Assembly: GCF_019320115.1 (NCBI RefSeq)
Contig: NC_089582.1
Location: 118,814,657 to 118,878,656, forward strand
Direction: 5' to 3'
Length of the DNA: 64,000 nt
Source of the DNA: Miscanthus floridulus
Taxonomy: Eukaryota > Streptophyta > Magnoliopsida > Poales > Poaceae
The notes under the pieces were generated by a model. That model was given only the letters and a program-made list of their open reading frames with translations. It ran no database searches and was not told the DNA's origin. Position 1 is the stretch's first letter, and the number at the start of each line of letters is the position of its first letter. Below, piece after piece: positions 10,601 through 18,665 of this stretch. A program made the translations under genes and the position numbers.

Positions 10601-11265
10601 GTATTTCTCATGTCGAACTAATAAATGGATCTGATCATTTTAGATGGAGTTTAACCAGCTCAGGTTCATTCTCAGTCAGATCCATGTATCTCAACCTTAT
10701 AGATACAAATACATCTTTTCGGCATAGGAAGATTTGGAAGATAAAAGTTCCTCTAAAAATAAAAATTTTCCTCTGGTTCCTACAAAGAGGTGTCATTCTT
10801 ACCAAAGATAACCTGTCTAGGAAAAATTGGAAAGGGAGTCAGAATTGCGTTTGTTGCAATGGGAATGAAACTATTCAACACTTATTCCTGGACTGCCCTA
10901 TTGCCATAATGATTTGGAGGATTATCTTCTTTGCTACTAGTTTAACTCAACCTAGATCAATCAGCCACATGTTTGGTAACTGGCTGTCTAATCAAAATAA
11001 AAGGATTAGAAATTTGATTTGGGTGGGAGTGGCTGCTATGTGTTGGGCTATTTGGAGATGCCGTAATGATGTTGTTTTTAATAAAATAAAATCTAACTCT
11101 ATTATGCAGGTCATTTTCAGGGGAGCGTACTGGTTACGCTTCTGGGCCCAGCTGCAGCGTGAAGAGCAAGCTAAGGACGCGCTCTCGACAATAAGCAAGA
11201 AATTAGAAGTTATTGCTCTAGAGATATCCAATAACGGATGGAAACAATTTTATTGTTTAAGTTAG
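7597..11265 (+). CDS. LINE-B ORF2: endonuclease / reverse transcriptase, intact, 1222 aa
   Basis: The ORF2 product of an L1-type plant LINE nicks chromosomal DNA and reverse-transcribes element RNA at the nick (target-primed reverse transcription). The frame is uninterrupted and of normal family length. The N-terminal endonuclease (about residues 1-230) keeps the expected residues: Glu36 in SETG, Asp141 and Asn143 in GGDFN, and Asp224-His225 in SDHTP. The reverse transcriptase (about 450-760) shows KAPGPDG (from 457), Asp586 in FKIDFEKAYD, RRGLRQGDPMSP, and Tyr691-Ala-Asp693-Asp694. A C-terminal zf-RVT zinc motif has Cys1084, Cys1087, His1095 and Cys1100. The start ATG at 7597 overlaps the ORF1 stop. 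The element lacks its 5' end and so its promoter, but the protein could work if transcribed. Confidence 0.95.
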   Translation: MKGVFWNSRGLADLAKHRYLRELVKEEQINFIAISETGRESFPDHVLKDLCAGHEFLWHTMAPHGRSGGILLGVDLNFFDIGAIDEGDFYVKFTLRCKSNDFKFVLYTVYGPAQIQNKNAFLVELANTCSKESLPYIIGGDFNIMREREDKSSGDFDYKWPNLFNAVIDSLDLKEIVMSGRQYTWAGPGDDPTFEKLDRVLVTTEWENQFPLTTVEARDRNISDHTPLVLSTGHSTHQLNNHPFKFERGWLLREGFYGMVANIWQSPCSGSNSLERWQSKIRRLRQYLRGWAKHTAGSYKKEKKTILGRLEILDKKTETSQLSDQEINLKHYLKERLVNLLREEELKWYERAKVKTLLEGDANTRFFHLVANGKHRKQHIYKLENDQGAVIGDDCLKSHITNYYKNLFGSPEQSAITLEEDHIVDIPQVSPEENDILISPFTESEVRDAIFQMEHNKAPGPDGFPAEFYQVFWEIIKEDLLCLFADLHLETLDLYSLNFGVITLIPKIQNATKIQQYRPICVLNVSFKIFTKVGTNRLNTVAKTVVKPTQSAFMPGRNIMEGVVILHETIHELHSKKRNGVIFKIDFEKAYDKVKWSFLQQTLRMKGFSPKWCRWVQNMVSGGSVGIKVNDDIGPYFQTRRGLRQGDPMSPILFNIVADMLAILINRAKADGQISGIIPHLIDDGLSILQYADDTIMFLDHDQEQAKNLKLLLCAFEQLSGLKINFHKSEIFCFGAAKEMESFYTDLFGCKAGEYPFRYLGIPMHHRQLLNSEWRKVEERFEQKLSCWKAKYLSYGGRLVLLNSVLSSLPMFMMSFFEIPKGVIKKLDHFRSRFFWQGSSEKHKYRLAKWDIICRPKDQGGLGILNLQLQNKCLLAKWLVNLMNTEGIWQTLLQNKYLNSKSLSQVTAKPNDSHFWRGLMHIKDEVLAKGSFDIKDGTTARFWDDVWVGARPLKVRYPSLYNIVRDPHATVSKIMSTSPLNISFRRALVGNKLTEWLSLVASISHVELINGSDHFRWSLTSSGSFSVRSMYLNLIDTNTSFRHRKIWKIKVPLKIKIFLWFLQRGVILTKDNLSRKNWKGSQNCVCCNGNETIQHLFLDCPIAIMIWRIIFFATSLTQPRSISHMFGNWLSNQNKRIRNLIWVGVAAMCWAIWRCRNDVVFNKIKSNSIMQVIFRGAYWLRFWAQLQREEQAKDALSTISKKLEVIALEISNNGWKQFYCLS

Positions 11266-11384
11266 CGTCTTGGTCATGTTATAAGACCTTGGCTTTCTTT
11301 TTGGTTTTATCATTATCTGTAATTTTGGGCTGTGTACATCTACGGATGTAGAGGCCGGATGTTTATCCATTATCTAAAAAAAAA
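11266..11384 (+). other. LINE-B 3' UTR and A tail
   Basis: About 120 noncoding bases follow the ORF2 stop. They contain GGATGTAGAGGCCGGATG and end in TTATCTAAAAAAAAA, the tail expected of an L1-type insertion. Confidence 0.8.
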
Positions 11385-11387
11385 TCA

Positions 11388-11863
11388 AAAGGATGGTGGC
11401 GAGTAAACTCACTCCCACCATCAAATATGAACTTGAAATCATAGGAAAGTATAGGGGGAGAACAAACTTTACAAAACAAATTGTCTCATATTTAAGAAGA
11501 CAATAACAAACTATGCAACATCAGTTCTTGACACTTAACATAGGGGTACTACAATAACAGCTAAAGTAGCACCAAACATCCCAGCTTAACACAACGACAG
11601 GAGATAAAAAACTAAGACATAAGCGAGGCATGAGCCTAAGCACCCAAGGTGCAAAAGAGACACCAAAGAAGATGGGGCCATCTGACCAAAAACCCAAAGC
11701 ATAGTGCCTATCTCTATGTTTTCCCTTCTCTACTTCTCCATGGACTTCATTTCTTGGGATTCTTCTTTGGTCTAGGGTCCTCAGGAGTAGAGGAGTCCGC
11801 ACCTTCTTCATATTGAAAAGCCGGAGCTTCTTCATTTCCCTTAGGCTGCTTGTTCTCTTTTAA
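11388..11863 (-). other. LINE-A ORF1-ORF2 spacer
   Basis: This is noncoding sequence between the ORF1 stop (11864-11866) and the LINE-B insertion. Open frames here are short and resemble no known family. On the minus strand it would run directly into the ORF2 ATG at 7102 once LINE-B is left out. Confidence 0.6.
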
Positions 11864-13806
11864 CTACTTCACCTCGACAGTCTTGCTTTCCTTGCTGCTC
11901 TTCTTCTTTTTCAGCTTTAGAACCTTCTCAGTCAGAACATCTTCATCAATTTGGCAGAAAGAGGTACCTAGCTTCTTTATCATGGTTGGGGTCAGGTCTG
12001 GTGGATTTGGGTTACATCCCAGGCATTTCTTACTGTTATAGGAATCAACTTTAAAACCCTTGTTGTTCAACTTCAATCTTGGGCTTCTTCTTACTTTGAT
12101 TTCAACTAAAACAACTCTGGCCTTCTTTCCCTTTTTGTCATTTGGCACCACTGGGCCCTAAGAAGATGAGCTTTTAGGTTGAGGTAGTGCTAAAAGGCTG
12201 GTAGAATTCTTGCTCTGAAAGGTTGAGCAATCTGGTTCTAAAGGTGCTGAGAGACTAGCAAGATTCTTGCTAATGTAGAGAATTTCTTGTGAAGGGCACT
12301 GGTTGGGAATCTTGATGGAAGTGACTGATAGGCCTTTGCTGAAAAACTCCCAGGCTTCAGACTAAATGAAGCTTTTTGCCCATTTGTAATTGCTTGGAGA
12401 GAGGAGCATTGAGGTAAAGAAAGGAGCCCATTGAGTTTGAGCAGCAACCTTCTTATCGGGGAAGCTTTCTGATGTAGTGAGCCAAAATTCTGTGTGATCA
12501 GTCCTTAGTTTAGCTTGCTTCTGAGGAAATATAGGGTTGGCAATGAATTCATCTCTGATGATGACAGCATCAACATTCAGAATCCCATTCCTAGCATTCC
12601 CTTGATCATTATTTTCTTCTGGCAGAGCATTGTCCTCTTCATCAGACACAGGATTCTCATCCATCGCCAAATGGGGTGGGATTTCTTCATTGATCATAGG
12701 CTCAATTAGGAAATTAAGGTAAGGGATTTCATGGTGATCCTGAAAGAGCTGCTGTTCTAGGGCTGCAGGAGGGCCATTTAAATGAAAGCCTGGATTCTAT
12801 CCTACAATCTGGATAACTTCCTCATCAGCTTCATTGGGTAAGTTATTATCATCCATGGCATCACCATCTTGGGGCTCTGGTGCTGCTGCAGGGTTTATGA
12901 TCACCTCCTGCATATCAAGGTTCAGAGGCTCATTGTTAAGGTCAATCTCCATGTTGTCTAAATTCTTAGCAATGGGTTGCTGCTGCAAGGGTGGGGCCGG
13001 CCACTGGTCCCATGCCATATTTTGAGCATTCTGAGTTGCTAGGTCCCAGGGAGCATTGGGATTAAAACCTTCCTCTTTCTCTTCCTCTTCAAGGAGGGCT
13101 TCATCTTGCTGAATAGCCTAAACCTATTCATTATCATTGTCTTGCCCGAGCTGACCACCTTGAAGCTGCTGCACGTTTTGCTAGCCTGCATTAACCTACT
13201 CATTGATATTACCCTACACAAAGTCATGACTCACAATTTCACACTGTATAGTCCAGGAATCAAGATCATTTCCTGGACCATCAAAGTAGACAATCCACTG
13301 AGGCACTTTCTGCAAATCAGCAACTCTAGCTCGAACCAACAGTCTAGTGAGCCTGGCCCTATTATTTATCCAATTCTCAACTTTGCCAAAAGAACAAATA
13401 GCATCCTAAATATACTCAGTTTCCTAGTAATCCAAAGGAAAACCCATCAACATCAGCCAACATTCATGATTAAAAGACACTCTACGCTAATTTCTGCCCT
13501 GATTATGTCTAGTGAAAGTAACATTGACATCTCCCATCTGGTGAGGGATGTTGATAACCATTGAATCTCTATCAACAGGGGAGTTAAAGCATACCAGAAC
13601 TTGACCGAGATGACTTGGCTAAACATCACTGATCCCCAAGTGCCTCTCCCTGATCAAGAATTCTTCTAGGACCTCACGGACCATCGGGAAAATGCAAAGC
13701 ATTGTTGGGTAGAGGATCAATGGTAACAATGGCCACCGTCTTGTTTCTTCGCTGTGGTCTTGATTTTGCAACTACACGTACCATAGGAACCCTTTCTGGT
13801 ACATTC

Positions 13807-14088
13807 TGTAACATCCCGACCTAGGGCTTAACAGGATTAATAGGATACTCATACCAATAAGTTACAACTTCTTTTCCGAAAGCCCATCTCTAAAGAACTC
13901 TGAGGTTAAGCGTGCTTTGGCCTAGAGTAATTTCAGGATGGGTGACCGATCAGGAAATCTTTCTCGGGTGCGCACGAGTGAGGACAAAGTGCGCAGAAAA
14001 GACTTGTGTGGGTCTGTGAGGGCAGTCTATGTCCTAGAAAAGCTGCCAGATGTAAGCGGGCCTGGCCTTGTAGAGGTGGGACGTTACA
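13807..14088 (+). repeat. Cassandra 5' LTR
   Basis: The 282-bp repeat begins TGTAACATCCCGACC and ends GGGACGTTACA. It differs from the 3' LTR by scattered substitutions and small indels, such as an extra T in the 5S-like region (GCTTTGGCC against GCTTGGCC). Confidence 0.93.
13895..13947 (+). promoter_or_regulatory. 5S rRNA-like internal promoter in Cassandra 5' LTR
   Basis: This stretch closely follows the internal control region of plant 5S rRNA: GAACTCTGAGGTTAAGCGTG (A-box region) and GGATGGGTGACC (C box). Weaker 5S similarity extends to both sides. In 5S genes these boxes bind TFIIIA and recruit RNA polymerase III. It is not a 5S gene, because the LTR is not a 120-bp transcription unit. 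Confidence 0.9.
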
Positions 14089-14091
14089 TAA

Positions 14092-14104
14092 TGGTATCAG
14101 AGCC
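14092..14104 (+). other. Cassandra primer-binding site
   Basis: TGGTATCAGAGCC, complementary to the 3' end of initiator Met-tRNA, lies three bases after the 5' LTR. Confidence 0.9.
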
Positions 14105-14292
14105 GACTCTCGCGGTTTCATGGGCGCATGTGTCGCAGTTGCGCAGGCATGGTGCGCATGACTGATGTGGACCCAGAGTGGTCACTCAGCATGGCACATG
14201 CGTTGGCACTGGACACACGGACGTGGCCAAGAGGGGACGTTCCTGGCCTGGGGTTGACCGACGAGGACGTCGGTCTCCTAAGGGGGTGAGGA

Positions 14293-14569
14293 TGTAACAT
14301 CCCGGCCCAGGGCTTAACAGGATTAATAGGATACTCATACCAATAAGTTGCAACTTCTTTTCCGGAAGCCCATCTCTAAAGAACTCTGAGGTTAAGCGTG
14401 CTTGGCCTAGAGCAATTTCAGGATGGGTGACCGATCGAGAAATCTTTCCCGGGTGCGCACGAGGACAAAGTGCGTAGAAAAGACTTATGTGGGTCTGTGA
14501 GGGCAGTCTATGTCCTAGAAAAGCTGCCAGATGTAAGCGGGCCCGACCTTGTAGAGGCGGGACGTTACA
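14293..14569 (+). repeat. Cassandra 3' LTR
   Basis: The 277-bp copy begins TGTAACATCCCGGCC and ends GGACGTTACA, followed by the CATTC target duplication. Confidence 0.93.
14381..14432 (+). promoter_or_regulatory. 5S rRNA-like internal promoter in Cassandra 3' LTR
   Basis: This is the second copy of the 5S-derived region, with the A-box-like GGTTAAGCGTGCTTGG and the C box GGATGGGTGACC. It fits the 5S consensus slightly better than the 5' copy because it lacks the extra T. Confidence 0.9.
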
Positions 14570-15385
14570 CATTCAGCCTGTGCATCCCATGGGGAATGGA
14601 GGGAGCAAGACCAGCATGTTGGTAGGCCATTGCAGTAGTGGTGTCTGGTGTAGTGCGAGGCAGCAATTATGGTGGTGAAGATTGTGAGTTAGGGTTATAA
14701 GTAGCCTCCTGAGTTCTTGGAACTCTAGGAGACGAGTCTGAAAAGGACCCTCCTAATGTGAGCATGTAGGATATCGGTCTCTCAGCGGAAGCCAAGGGGT
14801 TGCACCAGTTCACAGTAATTAATTTCCTCAGGACTGAGGGTAACTGAGCCGCATTCCCTGCCAAGTACGAAGAGAGCTCGCCAAAGGAATTAAACACCAG
14901 TGGCCTACTTGAAGAAGGCCCAATGGGTCGCCCAGAATTCGAGTGGAACCAAGTCGAGGCAGGGGACAAGGCACCTGGTTCCTTTGAAACCATCTTAGTC
15001 ATTTTCCCTTTTGAATTAAGAGAGTTGAGATAGGTTGCCGCCACATGTCCCCATCCATGACAGACAACTGACAAGGCACTTAATAGCATTGTTACAGCTG
15101 CTCCTTGGGTGTGATGAGGCTAAACACCTTGAGCACCGTTCCTGCCTTGCATCAAAGGAGTTAAACTGCCCACGAATCGATGACAAACTTGGTTCAGCAG
15201 GTTTGGCAGGACGTAAATGATCAAAAGCAGAGACTGGGGAAAACAATACGATCAAAAACTGATTTCCTTATTGAATGATTGGGGCCACGACCAATTGGGA
15301 TCAAATTCGCCCTGGACAGAGGAGGTTTCTTAACCATGTCAACAAAAGATAGCTTTTGTACATTAGTTTGAGCACTCAATCCCAT

Positions 15386-15672
15386 TGTGGACCAAGAAAG
15401 CTCCTCTTCCTTGATGTAAGCCGAGAACTCATCACGCCAATTTAGACCTCCACCACCTTAGAGGTGGAAGAAAAGCTTGTAAGCAATGCACTCAAAAGAG
15501 ACAAGACACTGAATGAAGAGCCCCACCTTCTGAGAGCTAACGAAGAACTTGAAAACCCAAGAGCTAAGCTAAGAAACAAAGAAGTGGGTAGCGGTGCCAC
15601 CAATAGTGGCCTAAAGCAGCAGACTAACAGTATCCTCGGTGAGGTGAAACTTGCAACACCAAATGAGATAAC
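15386..15672 (-). other. LINE-A sequence upstream of the ORF1 ATG
   Basis: This is the minus-strand leader region before the ORF1 start proposed at 15385. Coding-like residues (WRDEFSAYIKEEELSW) continue upstream of that ATG to about 15450, so the true start may lie further right. A plus-strand open frame here (15464-15688) crosses into the LTR and matches nothing I know. Confidence 0.5.
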
Positions 15673-16888
15673 TATTGACGGTAGTTAACAACCATTATAA
15701 ACCATCAATAAAACATGTATAAGGGCATAATTGTGTTCACCAATAAAGGTCTAGGGGTTTAAACTAACAAATTCTATGAGTTTTGGTGAATCTGTATTTT
15801 CTGCAGGGTTTATCCAGAAAACCATCAAGGCGGACCTACATGTCAGAATTAATAGTGCTTATCCACCGTGAAACAGGCACCAGAAGATTCTAGAGGACTC
15901 CTAAGGACACCACACCAAAGCGGGAGCTAAGAAGCTACCATGTGGGGCTGACTGACCCCACCTATAGGCCACCCGACCCCTAGGGCCACCTATCAGCCTC
16001 TGCCTCGTTATGTCGGTTCTCCACTGCCTCTTAGGTTGCATCTACGCCGTTCTTTAAGTCGGTTTGATCCAAGGGCTCACGATGGATGCTCCAGCCTATA
16101 TATATCAGCCCCTGCCCCCCTCCCTCAGCAGATCCCTGAAACCCTAATTCATATCTTTATGATCAAAACAGCAATCAAGAGAAGATTAGTCCTCCATAGA
16201 ATCTAGTCTTATAAATAGAATAGTGAGATAGAGAGTGAGGGAAGAGTTTGGAGAAGATGCTGGCCTGTTGGTGCTCTCTCCATGGCTTGTACCTTGGTGG
16301 ATCCAAGTTCTACTTGAGCTTGCCTTTGAGATCTCTCTGGTAATCAACTTCTAATTTAAGTAAGTAATTGTTTATATTGTTCATTAGGATCACGACTCTC
16401 TTTTGAGTGCTTTAATCTATAGACGCTCTAGGTTAAAGTATTAATCATAACTGTAAGTGTGGTGCTTAGACTTGGGTTAATCGTGGAGGCCCCCTACATT
16501 CCAGAAGGTGGTAGATCGCGTGTGTGATATAAGTTCTATATAGCATGTACTATATAGCTTCGTTGATCCTTTGTAGTCAACCTCTCATCTGTAGGCGCAC
16601 TTAGGACTCGGTTGCGAAGGAAAGTATCCTCTGCTGGTGTCTTTCCCTAATAATGTCCTAGTTGAATAGTAGAAGACATAAGCTTACCCAAGTCAGAACT
16701 AAAGAACCTTAGTTATCCTCTCTATACTCCTATTTATCCTAACCTTGTTGCTACCCCTGGTTAAGTTAGACCGTAGTTAGTCTCACATGTTTCCTTGTGG
16801 ATACGATACTTAGAATACCTCTAGGCGAAAGGTACAGCGGTATCCGTGCACTTGTGGATTTATCTGTGTATGTTAAAATATACCAACA
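15673..16888 (+). repeat. 5' LTR of non-autonomous gypsy element
   Basis: The 1216-bp repeat starts TATTGACGGTAG, where the partner has TGTTGACAGTAG, so the first G is mutated to A. It ends ATATACCAACA. A TATA box (TATATATAT, 16097-16105) marks the probable U3/R region. Confidence 0.93.
16097..16105 (+). promoter_or_regulatory. TATA box in 5' LTR
   Basis: CCTATATATATCAGCC is conserved in the 3' LTR at 22703-22711. It is the likely RNA polymerase II start region for the element transcript. Confidence 0.65.
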
Positions 16889-16895
16889 AGCTTTC

Positions 16896-16913
16896 TGGCG
16901 TTATTGCTGAGGA
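16896..16913 (+). other. primer-binding site, Athila/Tat-like type
   Basis: TGGCGTTATTGCTGAGGA lies seven bases after the LTR. It looks like a mutated copy of the TGGCGCCGTTGCCGGGGA type common in grass gypsy elements. Confidence 0.7.
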
Positions 16914-17149
16914 AACGCTTGTTGAATTAACTATAAACCTAGCTTAACCTTTTATCTTTTATTCTTTCTTTTGTTTTACTTTTTCATTTAGCATAGATTC
17001 CACTCCTATCTATCAATATGCTAAACCCACGAGCGTAAGCCTAAAGCCACCAGAATCTTCAGACCCTATCCTAATACCTGGTTATGAGCTATGCCTGTAT
17101 TTAATAAAACTGATTCGGGATAAATCCTTCTTGGGAGAAGGCAACAAAA

Positions 17150-18665
17150 ACCCATACTCACACCTATGAGAGTTTGAACAGACCTGTGTGTGCTTGCATA
17201 TCGTGGGCATGTCTGACAGAACCTTAAGATGGAAGTTGTTTCCATTCTCTTTGACAAGAAGAGATAAACAATGGTACAGTCTAACCATAGGAAGTATGCA
17301 AGGAGATTGGGAAACATTATGCTCTAAATTTTGTTTATGTTTCTTTTCCATCTCTAAAGTAGTCAGCCTTCGAAAAGATATCCTAAATTTTAGACAACTA
17401 GAAGAAGGATATCTTGGTACATCGTGGGATTATTTTAATGAACTCATCATCATAGGCCCAGACCTTGCCAATCAAGACTCTGTACTTCTTCAACATTTTT
17501 ACATGGGTCTTAGCAAGGATTCTAGGGAATCCCTTGATGCAGCCTCTAGATGAGCTTTTCTTCATTTGTCTACTAGTGAAGCAAGGGCCATGCTTGATAG
17601 AATTAGTGGAAAGACTCCTTGCACTAGCATTCATTATGAACTCCTCGAAGAAGAGAAGGAATCCTCTCCAAAATAAGAAGAGGAAGTTTTGATAGCCAAA
17701 TCACAACCACTATGATCCCAAGATGTAGCTATCAATCCCGAACCACCAATACCCCAAAATCCCCCAAAAGAAGGAATTCCACCTTTGGAAATCCCTATTG
17801 AGATTAAGGATGACCTCTATGGTGCTGATTTTGGGGAGCATTAAATTCTCATAAGAGACCTTCAAGCGAATATAATTCAAATCCTCTCAAGAAGGGATCT
17901 CTTAGAAAGTGTCCTTATTCCTATGTGGGACATTGGGAAGAATTCAAAGATGGCATGTCTAGTGAGGCCATAGAAGGAGAGCCAAGCCATTTAGAAGCCA
18001 ATCCTATCTTCTCCTCTTCTATACCCACATTAGATGTCTTATTTGAACCCATCTCTCAACCCATCCTTGACCCCGATGATCCCTCTTATGCTCTTTCTCC
18101 TAAGTCTCATGATGACCCTAGAAATCTATTAAGGCAACCGAAGTATAGGAATCATGAAGACCGCAAGGATGACCAAGAAGAGCAATGACAATGGCTGGAA
18201 TGTATTAAGAATTAGCTGGAATGTATTAAAAATTTATATGTCGTTGCTAAAGATTGGATGAACAAGGACGAAGCCTTATTGGTAGAATCCAAACTTGGCA
18301 TAGATCCAAACGGTGAGCTTAAATCAACCTCTTCAATAAACATTACTCATCCAAGTTTGGAGAAGGCCTTAGAGAAGATCACCCCAAGAGTCTCCAATCC
18401 AAGGAAAATATTATACATTCATGAAGAAAGATCCTTGGAGCTTGAAAAGGAAGATGACATCAATGAGCATGGGAGTTATTTCCTGAACACCTCATCAAAT
18501 CCATGCTCACATGAGAAATCTCCTGAATCAATTGGTCTCTCCAATATTGCCACACACGAGATCTTCAACCCCCTCGTACTCCCTGTTCATAATATTATTG
18601 AAAGGGTGGTTGTAGATGCATATATTTATCATAAATATTGCAAATCTCGTTGGCATAAATCATGA
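17150..18665 (+). pseudogene. gag protein of non-autonomous gypsy element (frameshifted)
   Basis: The retrotransposon gag (capsid) domain is recognisable from about 17188 (LRWKLFPFSL, then KQWYSL and GDWETLCSKFCL) to about 17600 (SEARAMLDRISGKTPC). After stops at 17551 and others, a frameshift near 17850-17900 moves the rest to another frame: 17925-18188 (acidic, with ILDPDDPSYALSPKSHDDP) and 18258-18665. Gag would form the particle that packages element RNA. The 3' part ends without a zinc knuckle or protease, so pol is absent and not merely out of frame. Confidence 0.82.

Larger units (their letters stand above)
7121..11384 (+). mobile_element. LINE-B: L1-type LINE, 5'-truncated, intact ORF2
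   Basis: A plus-strand LINE inserted, in opposite orientation, into LINE-A just upstream of that element's ORF2 start (7102). It has the C-terminal part of ORF1, a complete ORF2, a short 3' UTR and a terminal A run near 11375-11384. The 5' end lies inside ORF1, consistent with the usual 5' truncation on insertion. A weak target duplication may be ATCAAAG (about 7118-7124) against ATCAAAAG (about 11385-11392). The left border is therefore good only to about 20 bases. Confidence 0.88.
13807..14569 (+). mobile_element. Cassandra TRIM retrotransposon, complete
   Basis: A 763-bp terminal-repeat retrotransposon in miniature. It has two LTRs (13807-14088 and 14293-14569) with TG...CA ends and a 204-bp internal region. 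A primer-binding site TGGTATCAGAGCC (14092-14104) matches initiator Met-tRNA, and a purine-rich tract (AGGGGGTGAGGA) precedes the 3' LTR. A perfect 5-bp target duplication CATTC lies at 13802-13806 and 14570-14574. Both LTRs contain 5S rRNA-derived sequence, the defining mark of Cassandra. It has no coding capacity, so mobility would depend on another element's enzymes. It sits in LINE-A ORF1. Confidence 0.96.
11864..15385 (-). pseudogene. LINE-A ORF1: gag-like RNA-binding protein, interrupted by Cassandra
   Basis: The minus-strand ORF1 is read in two parts around the Cassandra insertion (13807-14574). The N-terminal part (15385-14575) shows SVFDRIVFP and a Cys-rich knuckle beginning CSRCLASSH. 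The middle part (about 13700-13210) shows the RARVADL...PQWIVYFDG block typical of the DUF4283-like fold of plant LINE gag proteins. An acidic linker (13018-12797) and the block LLSPSNYKWAKSF (about 12400) follow. The C-terminal part (12151-11864) has RRSPRLKLNNKG, CLGCNPNPP and a Lys-rich end. Several stops and frameshifts show it is dead. Such proteins coat LINE RNA in the cytoplasm. Confidence 0.85.

Noticed and set aside
7060..11384. Twin-priming inversion of a single LINE
   Set aside because: Both sides carry their own endonuclease and reverse transcriptase with different sequences, and LINE-A continues on the far side of LINE-B.
13895..13947. A 5S rRNA gene
   Set aside because: The match covers mainly the internal promoter, lies inside an LTR with TG...CA ends, and is repeated in the partner LTR. 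Cassandra explains it better.
13933..14572. Open frames in Cassandra (13938-14165, 14186-14572 and others) as proteins
   Set aside because: They overlap LTRs and the primer site. Cassandra elements are known to be noncoding.
15464..15688. A plus-strand 74-residue frame as a small gene
   Set aside because: It crosses the target duplication and LTR border at 15668-15673, so it joins two unrelated sequences.
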